Assembly (NCBI GenBank): GCA_963837105.1
Contig: CAWIMG010000026.1
Span: 124,001 to 188,000, forward strand
DNA from: UBA9676 sp963837105
GTDB lineage: Bacteria > Actinomycetota > Actinomycetes > Streptosporangiales > Streptosporangiaceae
Direction of reading: 5' to 3'
Length of the DNA: 64,000 bases
The notes beneath the pieces are model-generated. The model was not told the DNA's origin. It searched no databases and worked only from the letters and a program-made list of their open reading frames with translations. Shown piece after piece: positions 41,250-50,335 of the stretch (position 1 is its first letter; every line of letters begins with the position of its first letter). The position numbers and the translations under genes were made by a program.

Positions 41250-42308
41250 GTGCCCCAGCCCCCGGTCGTGCTCGGACTCGACTTCGGCGGCACGAAGATC
41301 GCCATGGCGGTCTCCGAGCCAGCCGGCCAGCGGCTCGCGTCCGCCATCGTCAGCAGCGACGCCAGCGGCGGAGCGGCCGCCGCCTTCGCGCGGGGTATCG
41401 GGGCGGCCCGGGAACTGCTGGCGCACGCCGCGGCGGGCCGGGAGCTGGCCGCGGTCGGGGTGTCCACGTTCGGCATCCCCTACGACGACCGGGTGGAACT
41501 GGCCCCCGCCATCGACGGGTGGGACGGCCTGGCGCTGGGCGACCGGCTGCGGGAAGCCTTCCCCAGCGCGGAAATCGCGATGGCCACCGACGCGAAGGCG
41601 GCCGCCCTGGCCGAGGCCCGCTGGGGGGCCCTGGCCGGGCGTGACCCGGGCGTCTACCTCAACCTCGGCACCGGCCTGTCCATCGCGATCGTCGTCGGCG
41701 GCCAGGTGCTGGCGGGCGCCAACGGCGCGGCCGGGGAGATCGGCTACAACCTGCGCACCATTTCCGACGTGGGGCTGGCGCTGGCCGCCCGGACCCCGCT
41801 GGAAGCCATGATCAGCGGCCAGGCGCTGGCCGACCGCGCCGCCCGCCACCGGCCAGCCAGCCCGCACCATCCCGGCCACCCCAGCGACGGCCAGCCACTG
41901 ACCGCCGCCGACATCTTCGCCGCCGACGGCCACGACCCGGTCCTGGCGGATCTGGTCACCGACTTCGTCACCGAACTGTCCTTCCATGTCGTCAACCTGG
42001 CTATCCTCCTGAATCCGGCCCGGATCGCGGCCGGCGGCGGGCTCGTCCGGTCCTGGCACCGGATCGGGCCCGGGCTCCAGCACGCGCTGGCGCAGGCCGT
42101 CCCCTACCCACCGGAGCTTGTCATCGCCCGCTATCACCTCGACGCTCCCCTGGTCGGCGCCATCGCGCTGGCCGCCGAGGTAGCGCAGGCCCGGCTGGCC
42201 GGCCCCGGCACCCCGGCCGGCCATGGCAACAGCCCGATCTCCCCCCACCAGACCGCAACGGGTACCGCACCCGGCCTGCGGACCATCACCGAAGGGCCCC
42301 TGCTATGA
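41250..42308 (+). CDS. ROK-family sugar kinase
   Basis: A 352-residue kinase with the ATP-binding LGLDFGGTKIAMAVSEP (residues 8-24), STFGIPYDD, TDAKAAALAEARWG and YLNLGTGLSIAIVVGGQ in the order of ROK kinases, then GANGAAGEIGYNLR. The zinc CxCG motif that normally follows is missing, so it is a zinc-free variant. It has no helix-turn-helix domain. GTG at 41250; ATGA overlap with the substrate-binding protein. It may phosphorylate glucose, glucosamine or N-acetylglucosamine released from the imported oligosaccharide. Confidence 0.87.
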   Translation: MPQPPVVLGLDFGGTKIAMAVSEPAGQRLASAIVSSDASGGAAAAFARGIGAARELLAHAAAGRELAAVGVSTFGIPYDDRVELAPAIDGWDGLALGDRLREAFPSAEIAMATDAKAAALAEARWGALAGRDPGVYLNLGTGLSIAIVVGGQVLAGANGAAGEIGYNLRTISDVGLALAARTPLEAMISGQALADRAARHRPASPHHPGHPSDGQPLTAADIFAADGHDPVLADLVTDFVTELSFHVVNLAILLNPARIAAGGGLVRSWHRIGPGLQHALAQAVPYPPELVIARYHLDAPLVGAIALAAEVAQARLAGPGTPAGHGNSPISPHQTATGTAPGLRTITEGPLL

Positions 42309-43966
42309 AGCGCCTAACGTCCCTCGGGGCGATCACCGCATCCATCCTGCTGGCGGTATCCCTGGCCGCCTGCGGCTCCAGTGGCACCGGCAGCACCTCG
42401 ACCGGTGGCATCCTCACCATCTCCAACGCGACCGGCGGCACCTGGACCTGCCAGTTCAACCCGTTCAACCCGAACGTCAACAGCCTGCCGTTCGGTCCGA
42501 TCTATGAGCCGCTCGCGTTCGTGAACGCACTCCAGAGCGGCAAGGCGTCGCCGTGGCTGGCCACCAGCTGGGCCTGGAGCAACAACAACCGGACGCTGAC
42601 CTTCACCATCCGCAACGGGGTGCACTGGACCGACGGCAAGCCGATGACGGCGGCGGACGTGGTGTACACGTTCGGCCTGCTGAAGAAGAACTCGGCGCTG
42701 GACCTGAACTCGGTCTGGACCCAGCTGACCAGCGTCACCCAGCAGGGCAGCAACCAGGTGGTGATGAACTTCAACACCTCCGGGCTGCCCTACTTCTACT
42801 ACGTCGCCGGGCAGACGGCGATCGTGCCCGAGCACATCTGGTCAACGGTGAAGAACCCGGTCACCTACAACGACGCCAACCCGATCGGCACCGGTGCCTA
42901 CACCATCAAGGCGTGCACGCCGGAGAACATCACCTATACCGCCAACAAGCACTACTGGATGCCGGGCGAGCCCAAGGTCAGCACGGTGCTCTACCCCGCC
43001 TTCACCTCCAACACCTCGGCCAACACCGAGCTGGCCACGGGCCAGGCCCAGTGGGGCAACCAGTTCATCCCCGACATCGCCAAGTTCTACATGGGCAAGA
43101 CCCCGGGCAACAGCTACTGGTTCCCGCCAACGCTCAACAACGACGTGTTCATCAACCTGAAGGACCCGCTGCTGTCGAACGTGGCGGTGCGGCGGGCGAT
43201 GGCCTACGCGATCGACCGGCCGAAGGTGTCCCAGATCGGCGAGAACGGCTATCAGCCGCCCGCCAACCAGACCGGCATCGTCAACCCGACGTTCAGCAGC
43301 TGGTACGACGCCAGCGCCGCCGCCCAGTACAACTACAGCTATAACCCGGCCAAGGCCGACCAGATCCTCACCGCGGCCGGCTTCCATAAGGGCCCGAATG
43401 GGATCTTCGTCACCAAGTCCGGCACCCCGCTCAACTTCACGGTCATCAACATCGGCGACTTCTCCGACTTCGTGGCCTCGCTGCAGGTCATCCAGGCCAA
43501 CCTGAAGGCAGCCGGGATCGGGATCACCGTGCAGAACCTGTCCCAGAACGCCTTCAACGCGGCCCTGTTCAACGGCCACTACCAGCTCGCCTACTACTAC
43601 GAGTCCGGCGGCCCCAGCCCCTACTACGAGTTCCGGCAGTGGCTGCTGTCGGCCAACTCGGCGCCGATCGGGCAGTCCGCCTCGTCCAACTACGAGCGGT
43701 ACTCCAGCCCGGCCACCGACGCCCTGCTGAACTCCTACGCCAACGCCAGCACCCCAGCCGCCCAGCACCAGATCATGAATCAGCTGCAGCAGGTCATGCT
43801 GTCGCAGGTGCCGGTGATCCCGGTGACCGAGTCGGTGGACTGGTACGAGTACAACACCAACCTGTTCAGCGGCTGGCCGACCCAGGCCAACCCCTACGCC
43901 CAGCCGGGCCCGGCCATCGCCCCGGACTTCGGCATCGTCCTGCTGCACCTCAAGCCCAAGGGCTGA
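42305..43966 (+). CDS. ABC transporter substrate-binding lipoprotein, family 5
   Basis: A 553-residue DppA/OppA-type binding protein. The signal peptide ends in the lipobox SLAAC near residue 22. The body shows the family-5 pattern: PIYEPLAFVNALQSG, RNGVHWTDGKPMTAADVVYT near residue 105, and VRRAMAYAIDRPKVSQIGEN near residue 300. Family 5 binds peptides, nickel or oligosaccharides; the Vibrio chitin-oligosaccharide-binding protein is also a member. The start overlaps the ROK kinase stop by four bases. It is the binding component of the transporter that follows. Confidence 0.93.
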   Translation: MKRLTSLGAITASILLAVSLAACGSSGTGSTSTGGILTISNATGGTWTCQFNPFNPNVNSLPFGPIYEPLAFVNALQSGKASPWLATSWAWSNNNRTLTFTIRNGVHWTDGKPMTAADVVYTFGLLKKNSALDLNSVWTQLTSVTQQGSNQVVMNFNTSGLPYFYYVAGQTAIVPEHIWSTVKNPVTYNDANPIGTGAYTIKACTPENITYTANKHYWMPGEPKVSTVLYPAFTSNTSANTELATGQAQWGNQFIPDIAKFYMGKTPGNSYWFPPTLNNDVFINLKDPLLSNVAVRRAMAYAIDRPKVSQIGENGYQPPANQTGIVNPTFSSWYDASAAAQYNYSYNPAKADQILTAAGFHKGPNGIFVTKSGTPLNFTVINIGDFSDFVASLQVIQANLKAAGIGITVQNLSQNAFNAALFNGHYQLAYYYESGGPSPYYEFRQWLLSANSAPIGQSASSNYERYSSPATDALLNSYANASTPAAQHQIMNQLQQVMLSQVPVIPVTESVDWYEYNTNLFSGWPTQANPYAQPGPAIAPDFGIVLLHLKPKG

Positions 43967-44040
43967 CCAGTAAATAACATCACCGGTGCCAGACCCCAGG
44001 GTGACCACGCGGGAGCGATGATGGGCGCAAGGAGGAGAGC

Positions 44041-45024
44041 ATGAGATTCGCGCTCCGCCGCCTGGGCTTCTTCGTGGTCACCCTGTGGGCCTGCCTGACG
44101 CTCAACTTCCTGCTGCCGCGGATGATGCCGGGCAGCCCGATCGACTCGATGATGGCCAAGTACCACGGCCGGGTCAGCCCGCAGGCGCTGCAGGCGATCG
44201 AGAACGCGTTCGGCGTGCAGACCCACGCCAGCCTGCTCACCCAGTACGTCCGCTACCTGGGCGACATGGCTACCGGCAACTTCGGCATCTCACTGACCGT
44301 GACCGGGGTACCGGTCAGCCAGGTGATCAAGAGCGCGATCCCGTGGACGCTGGCCCTGGTCGGCGTCACCACCGTGCTCGCGTTCGTGCTCGGCACCCTG
44401 ATCGGGATCATCGGCGCCTGGCGCCGCGGCGGCTGGCTGGACGGCATCCTGCCGCCGGTCTTCGTGATCACCTCGGCGATCCCGTTCTTCTGGATCGCGA
44501 TGATGCTGATCCTGCTGTTCTCCAACCAGTTCCACCTGTTCCCGCCGGCCGGTGCCTATGCGAACACTCTTACCCCGTCGCTCACCTGGCCGTTCGTCAG
44601 CAGCGTGATCCACTATGCGTTCCTGCCGGCCTTCGCGATCCTGATCACCTCGATCGGCGGCTGGATCCTGACCATGCGCAACACGATGATCACGGTGCTG
44701 GCCGAGGACTATATCCGGATGGCCCGGGCCAAGGGCCTGTCCGGCAGCCGGATCATGTTCTCGTACGCGGCGCGGAACGCGATCCTGCCGAACCTGTCCG
44801 GGTTTGCGATGTCGCTCGGTTTCGTGGTGAGCGGCGCGATCCTGGTCGAGTACGTCTTCTCCTATCCCGGTGTCGGCTACATGCTGCTGCAGGCGGTGCA
44901 GAACGAGGACTACGCGCTGATGCAGGCGCTGTTCCTGCTCATCACGGTGGCGGTGCTGGTTGCGGTCCTGCTCGCCGACATCGCCACCGCGCTGCTCGAT
45001 CCCCGGACCAGGGCGGCGAGGTAG
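44041..45024 (+). CDS. ABC transporter permease, DppB type
   Basis: A 327-residue inner-membrane permease with six helices. MRFALRRLGFFVVTLWACLT is the conserved DppB start, FLLPRMMPGSPID the following loop, and EDYIRMARAKGLSGSRIMFS the EAA loop that contacts the ATPase. ATG at 44041 follows the strong site AAGGAGG. It lies 74 bases after the binding protein and 2 bases before the second permease, so it is part of one operon. Confidence 0.95.
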   Translation: MRFALRRLGFFVVTLWACLTLNFLLPRMMPGSPIDSMMAKYHGRVSPQALQAIENAFGVQTHASLLTQYVRYLGDMATGNFGISLTVTGVPVSQVIKSAIPWTLALVGVTTVLAFVLGTLIGIIGAWRRGGWLDGILPPVFVITSAIPFFWIAMMLILLFSNQFHLFPPAGAYANTLTPSLTWPFVSSVIHYAFLPAFAILITSIGGWILTMRNTMITVLAEDYIRMARAKGLSGSRIMFSYAARNAILPNLSGFAMSLGFVVSGAILVEYVFSYPGVGYMLLQAVQNEDYALMQALFLLITVAVLVAVLLADIATALLDPRTRAAR

Positions 45025-45026
45025 CC

Positions 45027-46004
45027 ATGGCCGCGACCGGGCTGTCCACCGGGCCGGGCCAGGCCGGGCCCGGCCCGGTTCCGGGCACCAGCGGGCCGGC
45101 CCGGACCGCGCCGGGAACGCGGGCGGCGTCGGCGGCGCTGGGCCGGCTGTGGCGGGCGGTCCGCGCCAACCGCAAGGCGGCCACCGGCGCCGTGATCCTG
45201 GCGGTCTTCTGCGTGGTGGCCGCCGTGCCCGGGCTGATCGCGCACGACAACCCGGAGGCGGACGCCTACCCGCGCAGCCTGGGCCCGTCGGCCCAGCACC
45301 TGTTCGGCACCACCGCCTACGGCCAGGACATCTTCGCCCAGGTGGTGTGGGGGGCCCGGGAGACGCTGATCATCGCGCTGGTCTCCGGGGCGATCTCCAC
45401 CGTGCTGTCCGCGGTGATGGGCATCGCCGCCGCCTACCTGGGCGGGCTGTGGGACGGCGGGCTGAACCTGATCACGGACATCCTGCTGGTGATCCCCACC
45501 TTCCCGCTGCTGATCGTGCTGGTCGCCTACCTGCCGAACGGCGGCCTGGTGCCACTGATCGCGGTGCTGGTGATCACCGGCTACTCCTATGGTGCCCGGC
45601 AGTTGCGGGCGCAGGCACTGTCGATGCGGGACCGGGACTTCCTGGAGGCGGCCCGGGTGCGCGGCGAGCGCCGCCTCTACATCGTCTTCATGGAGATCAT
45701 CCCCGCGCTGACCTCGCTGATCGTGGCCACCTTCCTGGGCACCGCGGTCTACAACGTGCTGGCCGCGGCGGGCCTGCAGTTCATCGGCTTCGGCGACCCG
45801 AACTCCCTCAGCTGGGGCACGATGCTCTACTGGGCCGAGAACAACGCCGCCCTGCAGACCGGCCAGTACCTGTGGGCGGTGGTGCCGGGCGTCTGCATCG
45901 CCCTGCTCGGCGCGGCGTTCGCGCTGCTGAACTACGCCTTCGACGAGATCGGCAACCCGGCGCTGCGGCCGGTTCGCAAGTACCGGAACCGCCATGATGC
46001 CTAA
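45027..46004 (+). CDS. ABC transporter permease, DppC type
   Basis: A 325-residue permease with an N-terminal extension rich in Gly, Pro and Ala (residues 1-40) before the first helix. GAVILAVFCVVAAVPGLIAH and HLFGTTAYGQDIFAQVVWGA are the DppC signatures, and RDRDFLEAARVRGERRLYIV is the EAA loop. ATG at 45027 is two bases after the DppB stop. Its end overlaps the ATPase start by 11 bases. Confidence 0.95.
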   Translation: MAATGLSTGPGQAGPGPVPGTSGPARTAPGTRAASAALGRLWRAVRANRKAATGAVILAVFCVVAAVPGLIAHDNPEADAYPRSLGPSAQHLFGTTAYGQDIFAQVVWGARETLIIALVSGAISTVLSAVMGIAAAYLGGLWDGGLNLITDILLVIPTFPLLIVLVAYLPNGGLVPLIAVLVITGYSYGARQLRAQALSMRDRDFLEAARVRGERRLYIVFMEIIPALTSLIVATFLGTAVYNVLAAAGLQFIGFGDPNSLSWGTMLYWAENNAALQTGQYLWAVVPGVCIALLGAAFALLNYAFDEIGNPALRPVRKYRNRHDA

Positions 46005-47019
46005 CGGCTCCAGCCCCCCCGCCCCGATCCCGGCCGGCGCCGGCGACGGGCCGGTGCTTTCGGTGCACGGCCTGTCGGTCGAGTACGCCCTGGCGCGCGG
46101 CACCGTCCGGGCGGTGACCGACGTCAGCTTCGACCTGGCGCCCGGCGAGTTTCTCGGGGTGGTCGGCGAGTCCGGCTGCGGCAAGTCCACTCTGCTGTTC
46201 GCGATCGCCCAGCTGCTGGTGCCGCCCGCCGCCATCACCGCCGGTGAGGTCATCTTCCGGGGCACAAACATCGCCGGGCTGACCGAGCGCGAGCTGGCGG
46301 TGATCCGCTGGCGGGGCCTGTCGGTGGTGATGCAGAGCGCCATGAACGCGCTCAACCCGGTCGCCTCGGTCGGCGCCCAGTTCACCGATGCGATGCGGGC
46401 GCACGGGGTGACCTCCAGCCAGGAGATCGGCAACCGGTCGGCGCAGGTGCTGCGGATGGTCGGTATCGACCCGGTGCACCTGCGGAGCTACCCGCACCAG
46501 CTGTCCGGCGGCATGCGGCAGCGCGCGATGATCGCCATGGCGCTGCTGTTCACCCCGGACCTGGTGATCATGGACGAGCCGACGTCCGCGCTGGATGTGG
46601 TGGCGCAGCGATCGCTGATGGTGCAGATCAAGCAGCTCCAGCAGGACCTCGGCTTCGCGATCATCTTCGTGACCCATGACATGTCCCTGGTCAGTCACTT
46701 CTCCGACCGGCTGATCGTGATGTACGCCGGCCAGGTCGCCGAGTACGGCGCCACCCGGGAGGTGTTCGACCGCCCACTCCATCCCTACAGCTCGGGGCTG
46801 ATGGACGCTTTCCCGTCGATCACCGGCCCGCGGCAGCCGCTGACCGGCATCCCGGGCAGCCCGCCGGATCTGTCCCGGCTGCTGCCGGGCTGTGCGTTCG
46901 CGCCCCGGTGCCCGAAGGCGAGCACCGTCTGCGAGACCAGCGCGCCGCCGCTCTACCGGGTCGGCGGCACGCTGGTCCGCTGCCTGCTGCACGCCGATGG
47001 GAGGGCCACCGGTGACTGA
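45994..47019 (+). CDS. ABC transporter ATP-binding protein, DppD type
   Basis: A 341-residue ATPase with Walker A VVGESGCGKSTLLF near residue 55, Q-loop VVMQSAMNALNPV, signature LSGGMRQRAMIAMAL near residue 170 and Walker B DLVIMDEPTSALD. The C-terminal oligopeptide-transporter extension has the Cys-rich PGCAFAPRCPKASTVCETSA segment, which binds an iron-sulfur cluster in DppD. It overlaps the neighbouring genes on both sides. Confidence 0.95.
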   Translation: MMPNGSSPPAPIPAGAGDGPVLSVHGLSVEYALARGTVRAVTDVSFDLAPGEFLGVVGESGCGKSTLLFAIAQLLVPPAAITAGEVIFRGTNIAGLTERELAVIRWRGLSVVMQSAMNALNPVASVGAQFTDAMRAHGVTSSQEIGNRSAQVLRMVGIDPVHLRSYPHQLSGGMRQRAMIAMALLFTPDLVIMDEPTSALDVVAQRSLMVQIKQLQQDLGFAIIFVTHDMSLVSHFSDRLIVMYAGQVAEYGATREVFDRPLHPYSSGLMDAFPSITGPRQPLTGIPGSPPDLSRLLPGCAFAPRCPKASTVCETSAPPLYRVGGTLVRCLLHADGRATGD

Positions 47020-48049
47020 CCTCGCGGCCGGCCAGCCCGCCACCGGCCAGGCGACCGAGCCGGTGCTGCGGGCGGAGCGGCTGACCAAGCACTTCCGGAT
47101 CGGCGGCGGGCTGGTCCGGAAACGGCTGCACGCGGTGGACGACGTGACATTCAGCATCGGCCGCCAGGAAATCGTGGCCCTGGCCGGCGAAAGTGGCAGC
47201 GGCAAGTCCACCATCGCCCGGATGCTGGCCAAGGTGTACCCGCCGACCAGCGGCGAGATCTACTTCGGCGGCCGGCCGCTGTCGGCGCTGCGGTCCCGGG
47301 CGGACCTGGTGCGCTACCGCGGTGCGGTGCCGCTGGTCTTCCAGGATCCGTTCAGCTCGCTCAACCCGGTGTTCCGGGTGTCACACGGGATGCTGCGCAG
47401 CCTGCTCCTGCACCGGCCGGAACTGGGCAAGGCCGAACGGCACGCCGAGGCGGTGCGGCTGTTCGACACCGTCGGGCTGACCCCGGGCGAGGACGTGCTG
47501 CAGCGGTACCCGCACGAGCTGAGCGGTGGCCAGCGGCAGCGGGTCGGGTTCGCCCAGGCGCTGGCGCTGCGGCCGAAGCTGATCGTCGCCGACGAGCCGG
47601 TGTCCATGCTGGACGTGTCGATCCGGATCGGCCTGCTGAACCTGATGGCCGACCTGCGCGACAAGCAGGGGGTGTCCATCCTGTACATCACCCACGATAT
47701 CGCCAGCGCCCGCTACCTGGCCGACCGGCTGATCGTCATGTACGCGGGGCAGATCGCCGAATCCGGCCCGGTCGAGGAGGTGCTGGCCAGCCCCCGGCAC
47801 CCGTACACCCAGCTGCTGCTGTCCGCCGTCCCGGACCCGCGGGCGCCGCTGGCGGTCGGCGCCGAGACCGACCGTGGCGAGCCGCCCAAGGTGATCGACC
47901 CCACCCCGGGCTGCCGCTTCCGCTGGCGCTGCCCGCTGGTCACCGATGAGTGCCACCAGGTCACGCCGCCGTTCCGGGAACTGCTGCCCGGCCACGGCGC
48001 GGCCTGCCACCTGGCCCAGGCCACCGCCACCCCGAGGGCTGCGGCATGA
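47012..48049 (+). CDS. ABC transporter ATP-binding protein, DppF type
   Basis: A 345-residue partner ATPase: Walker A LAGESGSGKSTIARML near residue 62, VFQDPFSSLNPVFRV, signature ELSGGQRQRVGFAQALA and Walker B KLIVADEPVSMLDVS. The C-terminal extension ends with the Cys pair in PGCRFRWRCPLVTDECHQV. GTG at 47012 overlaps DppD by eight bases; the longer open frame has no homology. ATGA overlap with the GH4 gene shows the transport and hydrolysis genes form one transcription unit. Confidence 0.94.
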   Translation: MTDLAAGQPATGQATEPVLRAERLTKHFRIGGGLVRKRLHAVDDVTFSIGRQEIVALAGESGSGKSTIARMLAKVYPPTSGEIYFGGRPLSALRSRADLVRYRGAVPLVFQDPFSSLNPVFRVSHGMLRSLLLHRPELGKAERHAEAVRLFDTVGLTPGEDVLQRYPHELSGGQRQRVGFAQALALRPKLIVADEPVSMLDVSIRIGLLNLMADLRDKQGVSILYITHDIASARYLADRLIVMYAGQIAESGPVEEVLASPRHPYTQLLLSAVPDPRAPLAVGAETDRGEPPKVIDPTPGCRFRWRCPLVTDECHQVTPPFRELLPGHGAACHLAQATATPRAAA

Positions 48050-49323
48050 AGGTCGCGGTCGTCGGTGGCGGGTCCACCTACACGCCGGAACTGGCCGACG
48101 GGATCGGGCGGCTGGCCAGTGAGATCGATGTTGGCGAACTCGTCCTGATAGACCCGGATTCGGCCCGGCTGGCGGTGGTCGGCCCGGTTTCCGCCCGCAT
48201 CATGGCGCGCGCTCGGCCACCCGGCGCGCGTCCGCTGGACGACGGACCTGGACGATGGCCTGGACGGGGCCGGCGCGGTCCTGCTCCAGCTGCGCATCGG
48301 CGGGCAGGCCGCCCGGCACCGGGACGAGACCTGGCCGCTCGAGTACGGCTGCGTCGGCCAGGAGACCACCGGCGCCGGCGGGCTCGCCAAGGCGCTGCGC
48401 ACCGTCCCGGTCGTGCTCGAGATCGCCGAACGGGCGCGCCAGCTGGCCGTCCGGGGCGCCTGGATCATCGACTTCACCAACCCGGTCGGGATCGTCACCA
48501 GGGCACTGCTGGACGCCGGGCACCGCGCGGTCGGCCTTTGCAATGTGGCGATCGGTTTCCAGCGGATGTTCGCCGCCCTGCTCGGGGTGGCGCCCGAGCA
48601 GGTGTCGCTCGACCATGCCGGGCTGAACCACCTGACCTGGGAACGGGCGGTGCTGGTGGACGGGACCGACCGGCTGCCGGAACTGGTCGCCGCCCACGGC
48701 GAGCAGATCGCCGCCGATATCGAGCTGCCGCCGACCGTCCTGCATGACCTGGGCGTGATCCCGTCCTACTACCTGCGTTACTTCTATGCCCATGACAAGG
48801 TCGTGGCGCAGGAGCGGGAGCAGCGCGACCCGGGCGGAGACGGTTGCCCAGATCGAGCGTGACCTGCTCGCCATGTACGCCGACCCGTTGCTCGATCGCA
48901 AGCCCGTGCTGCTCGGCGAGCGGGGCGGGGCCTATTACTCGGAAGCCGCGGTGGCGCTGCTGGCCTCCCTGGTCGGCGACCGGCGTGACGTGCAGGTGGT
49001 CAACATGCGGAACGCGGGCACCTTCCCGTTCCTGCCTGGCGACGCGGTGATCGAGGTACCCGCGGTGATCGGCGCGGACGGGCCGGTAGGGCCGCGGCTG
49101 GCCCCGCTCAGCCCGCTACTGCGGGGCCTGGTCGCGCAGGTGTCGGCCTACGAGGAGCTGGCCGTCGAGGCGGCGATCGAGGCGGCCGGCACCGGGTCAT
49201 GATCGCGCTGCTCGCCCATCCGCTTGTCGGCCAGTACGACCTCGCCGGCCGGCTCGCCGACCGCCTCATCGCCGAGAACACGCAGTACCTGCCGTGGGCC
49301 GCGCAGGTGGGCAGTGCCGGTGA
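48046..49323 (+). pseudogene. Glycoside hydrolase family 4 (6-phospho-beta-glucosidase / ChbF-like), frameshifted
   Basis: GH4 enzymes use NAD and Mn to cleave phosphorylated or plain disaccharides. The frame from ATG 48046 has MKVAVVGGGSTYTPELADGI and the next has WIIDFTNPVGIVTRALLDAG, GLCNVAIGFQRMFAAL and HAGLNHLTWERAV, the metal and NAD motifs. It is broken by +1 changes near 48209 and 48836 and a missing base near 49181; repaired, it runs on to NTQYLPWAAQ near 49300 for about 420 residues. It starts within the DppF stop. The frames match the family without gaps, so sequencing error is a strong alternative to decay. Confidence 0.82.
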
Positions 49324-50335
49324 GCGCTCCGCTGCCCGCAGTTCTTGCCATCGATGGCGGGAACAGCAAGAGCGACCTGACGCTCGTGGCCGCCGATGGC
49401 GCCGTGCTCGCCAGCGCCCGCGGGCCGGGTATGGCCAATGCGGCCAGCCTGGATGTGACCCTCCCCATGCTCACCGCCCTGATCGGCCAGGCCCAGCAGC
49501 AGGCCGGGCTGGCGGGGCTTCCCGTGGCCCGCCACCTTTGCGCCTGCGTGGCCAACGCCGACCTGCCGCAGGAGCAGGAAGAGCTGGCAGCGGCGTTGCG
49601 CACGCAGGGCTGGAGCGAGACGACAGCGGTCGTGAACGACACGTTCGCGGTGCTGCGGGCCGGGACTGACGTCGTGCCCCGCTGCCCCCGGCCAGCCGCG
49701 GTGGGGGGTTGGCGTCGTCTGCGGGGCGGGCATCAACTGCGTCGGCGTCGCCCCGGACGGGCGGACCACGGGGTTCCTGGCCCTGGGCAGCATCACCGGC
49801 GACTGGGGCGGCGGGAACGGCCTGGGGCGGGCCGCGCTGTGGTGGGCGATGCGGGCCGAGGATGGCCGCGGTCCGCGGACGGCGCTGGCCGGTGCGGTGG
49901 CTGCTCACTTCGGCGCCGGGTCGGTCCAGGAGGTGGCCGTCGGCATCCATCTCGGCACTATCGACAAGGAGACACTGCGCGAGCTGACGCCGCTCGTGCT
50001 CGCGCTCGGCGGCGAGGGCGACGAGGTCGCGGCGGCGCTGGTGCGGCGGCAGGCGGAGGAGATCTGCGCCATGGTGCTGACCGTCATGCGCCGGCTGGAC
50101 CTGACCGGACTGGCCACGCCCGTGGTGCTGGGCGGCAGCGTGCTGGCCGCCCGCGACCCGCTGCTGACCGCACGCACCATCGACTCGATCACTGCCGCGG
50201 CCCCCCGGGCGGTGGTGCGGTCACCGACGTCCCGCCGGTGGCGGGGGCGGCGCTGCTGGGGCTCGACTACCTCGATGTCGGGCCCGGAACGGAGCGCGGC
50301 TGCGGGCTGCCTATGGAGAACGGGCCGGGTCATGA
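49320..50335 (+). pseudogene. BadF/BadG-family kinase (N-acetylglucosamine kinase-like), frameshifted
   Basis: GTG 49320 begins with VLAIDGGNSKSDLTLVAADG, the ATP motif of the family. A six-base G run at 49703-49708 shifts the frame; the next segment continues VCGAGINCVGVAPDGRTTGF and LALGSITGDWGGGNGLGRAA, the GxGxxCxG motif of GlcNAc kinases. A missing base near 50220 and one near 50298 complete the reading to RAAYGERAGS and TGA 50333. Repaired length is about 338. In Vibrio the paired GspK phosphorylates glucosamine from chitobiose, and it also stands beside a GH9 gene. Confidence 0.8.
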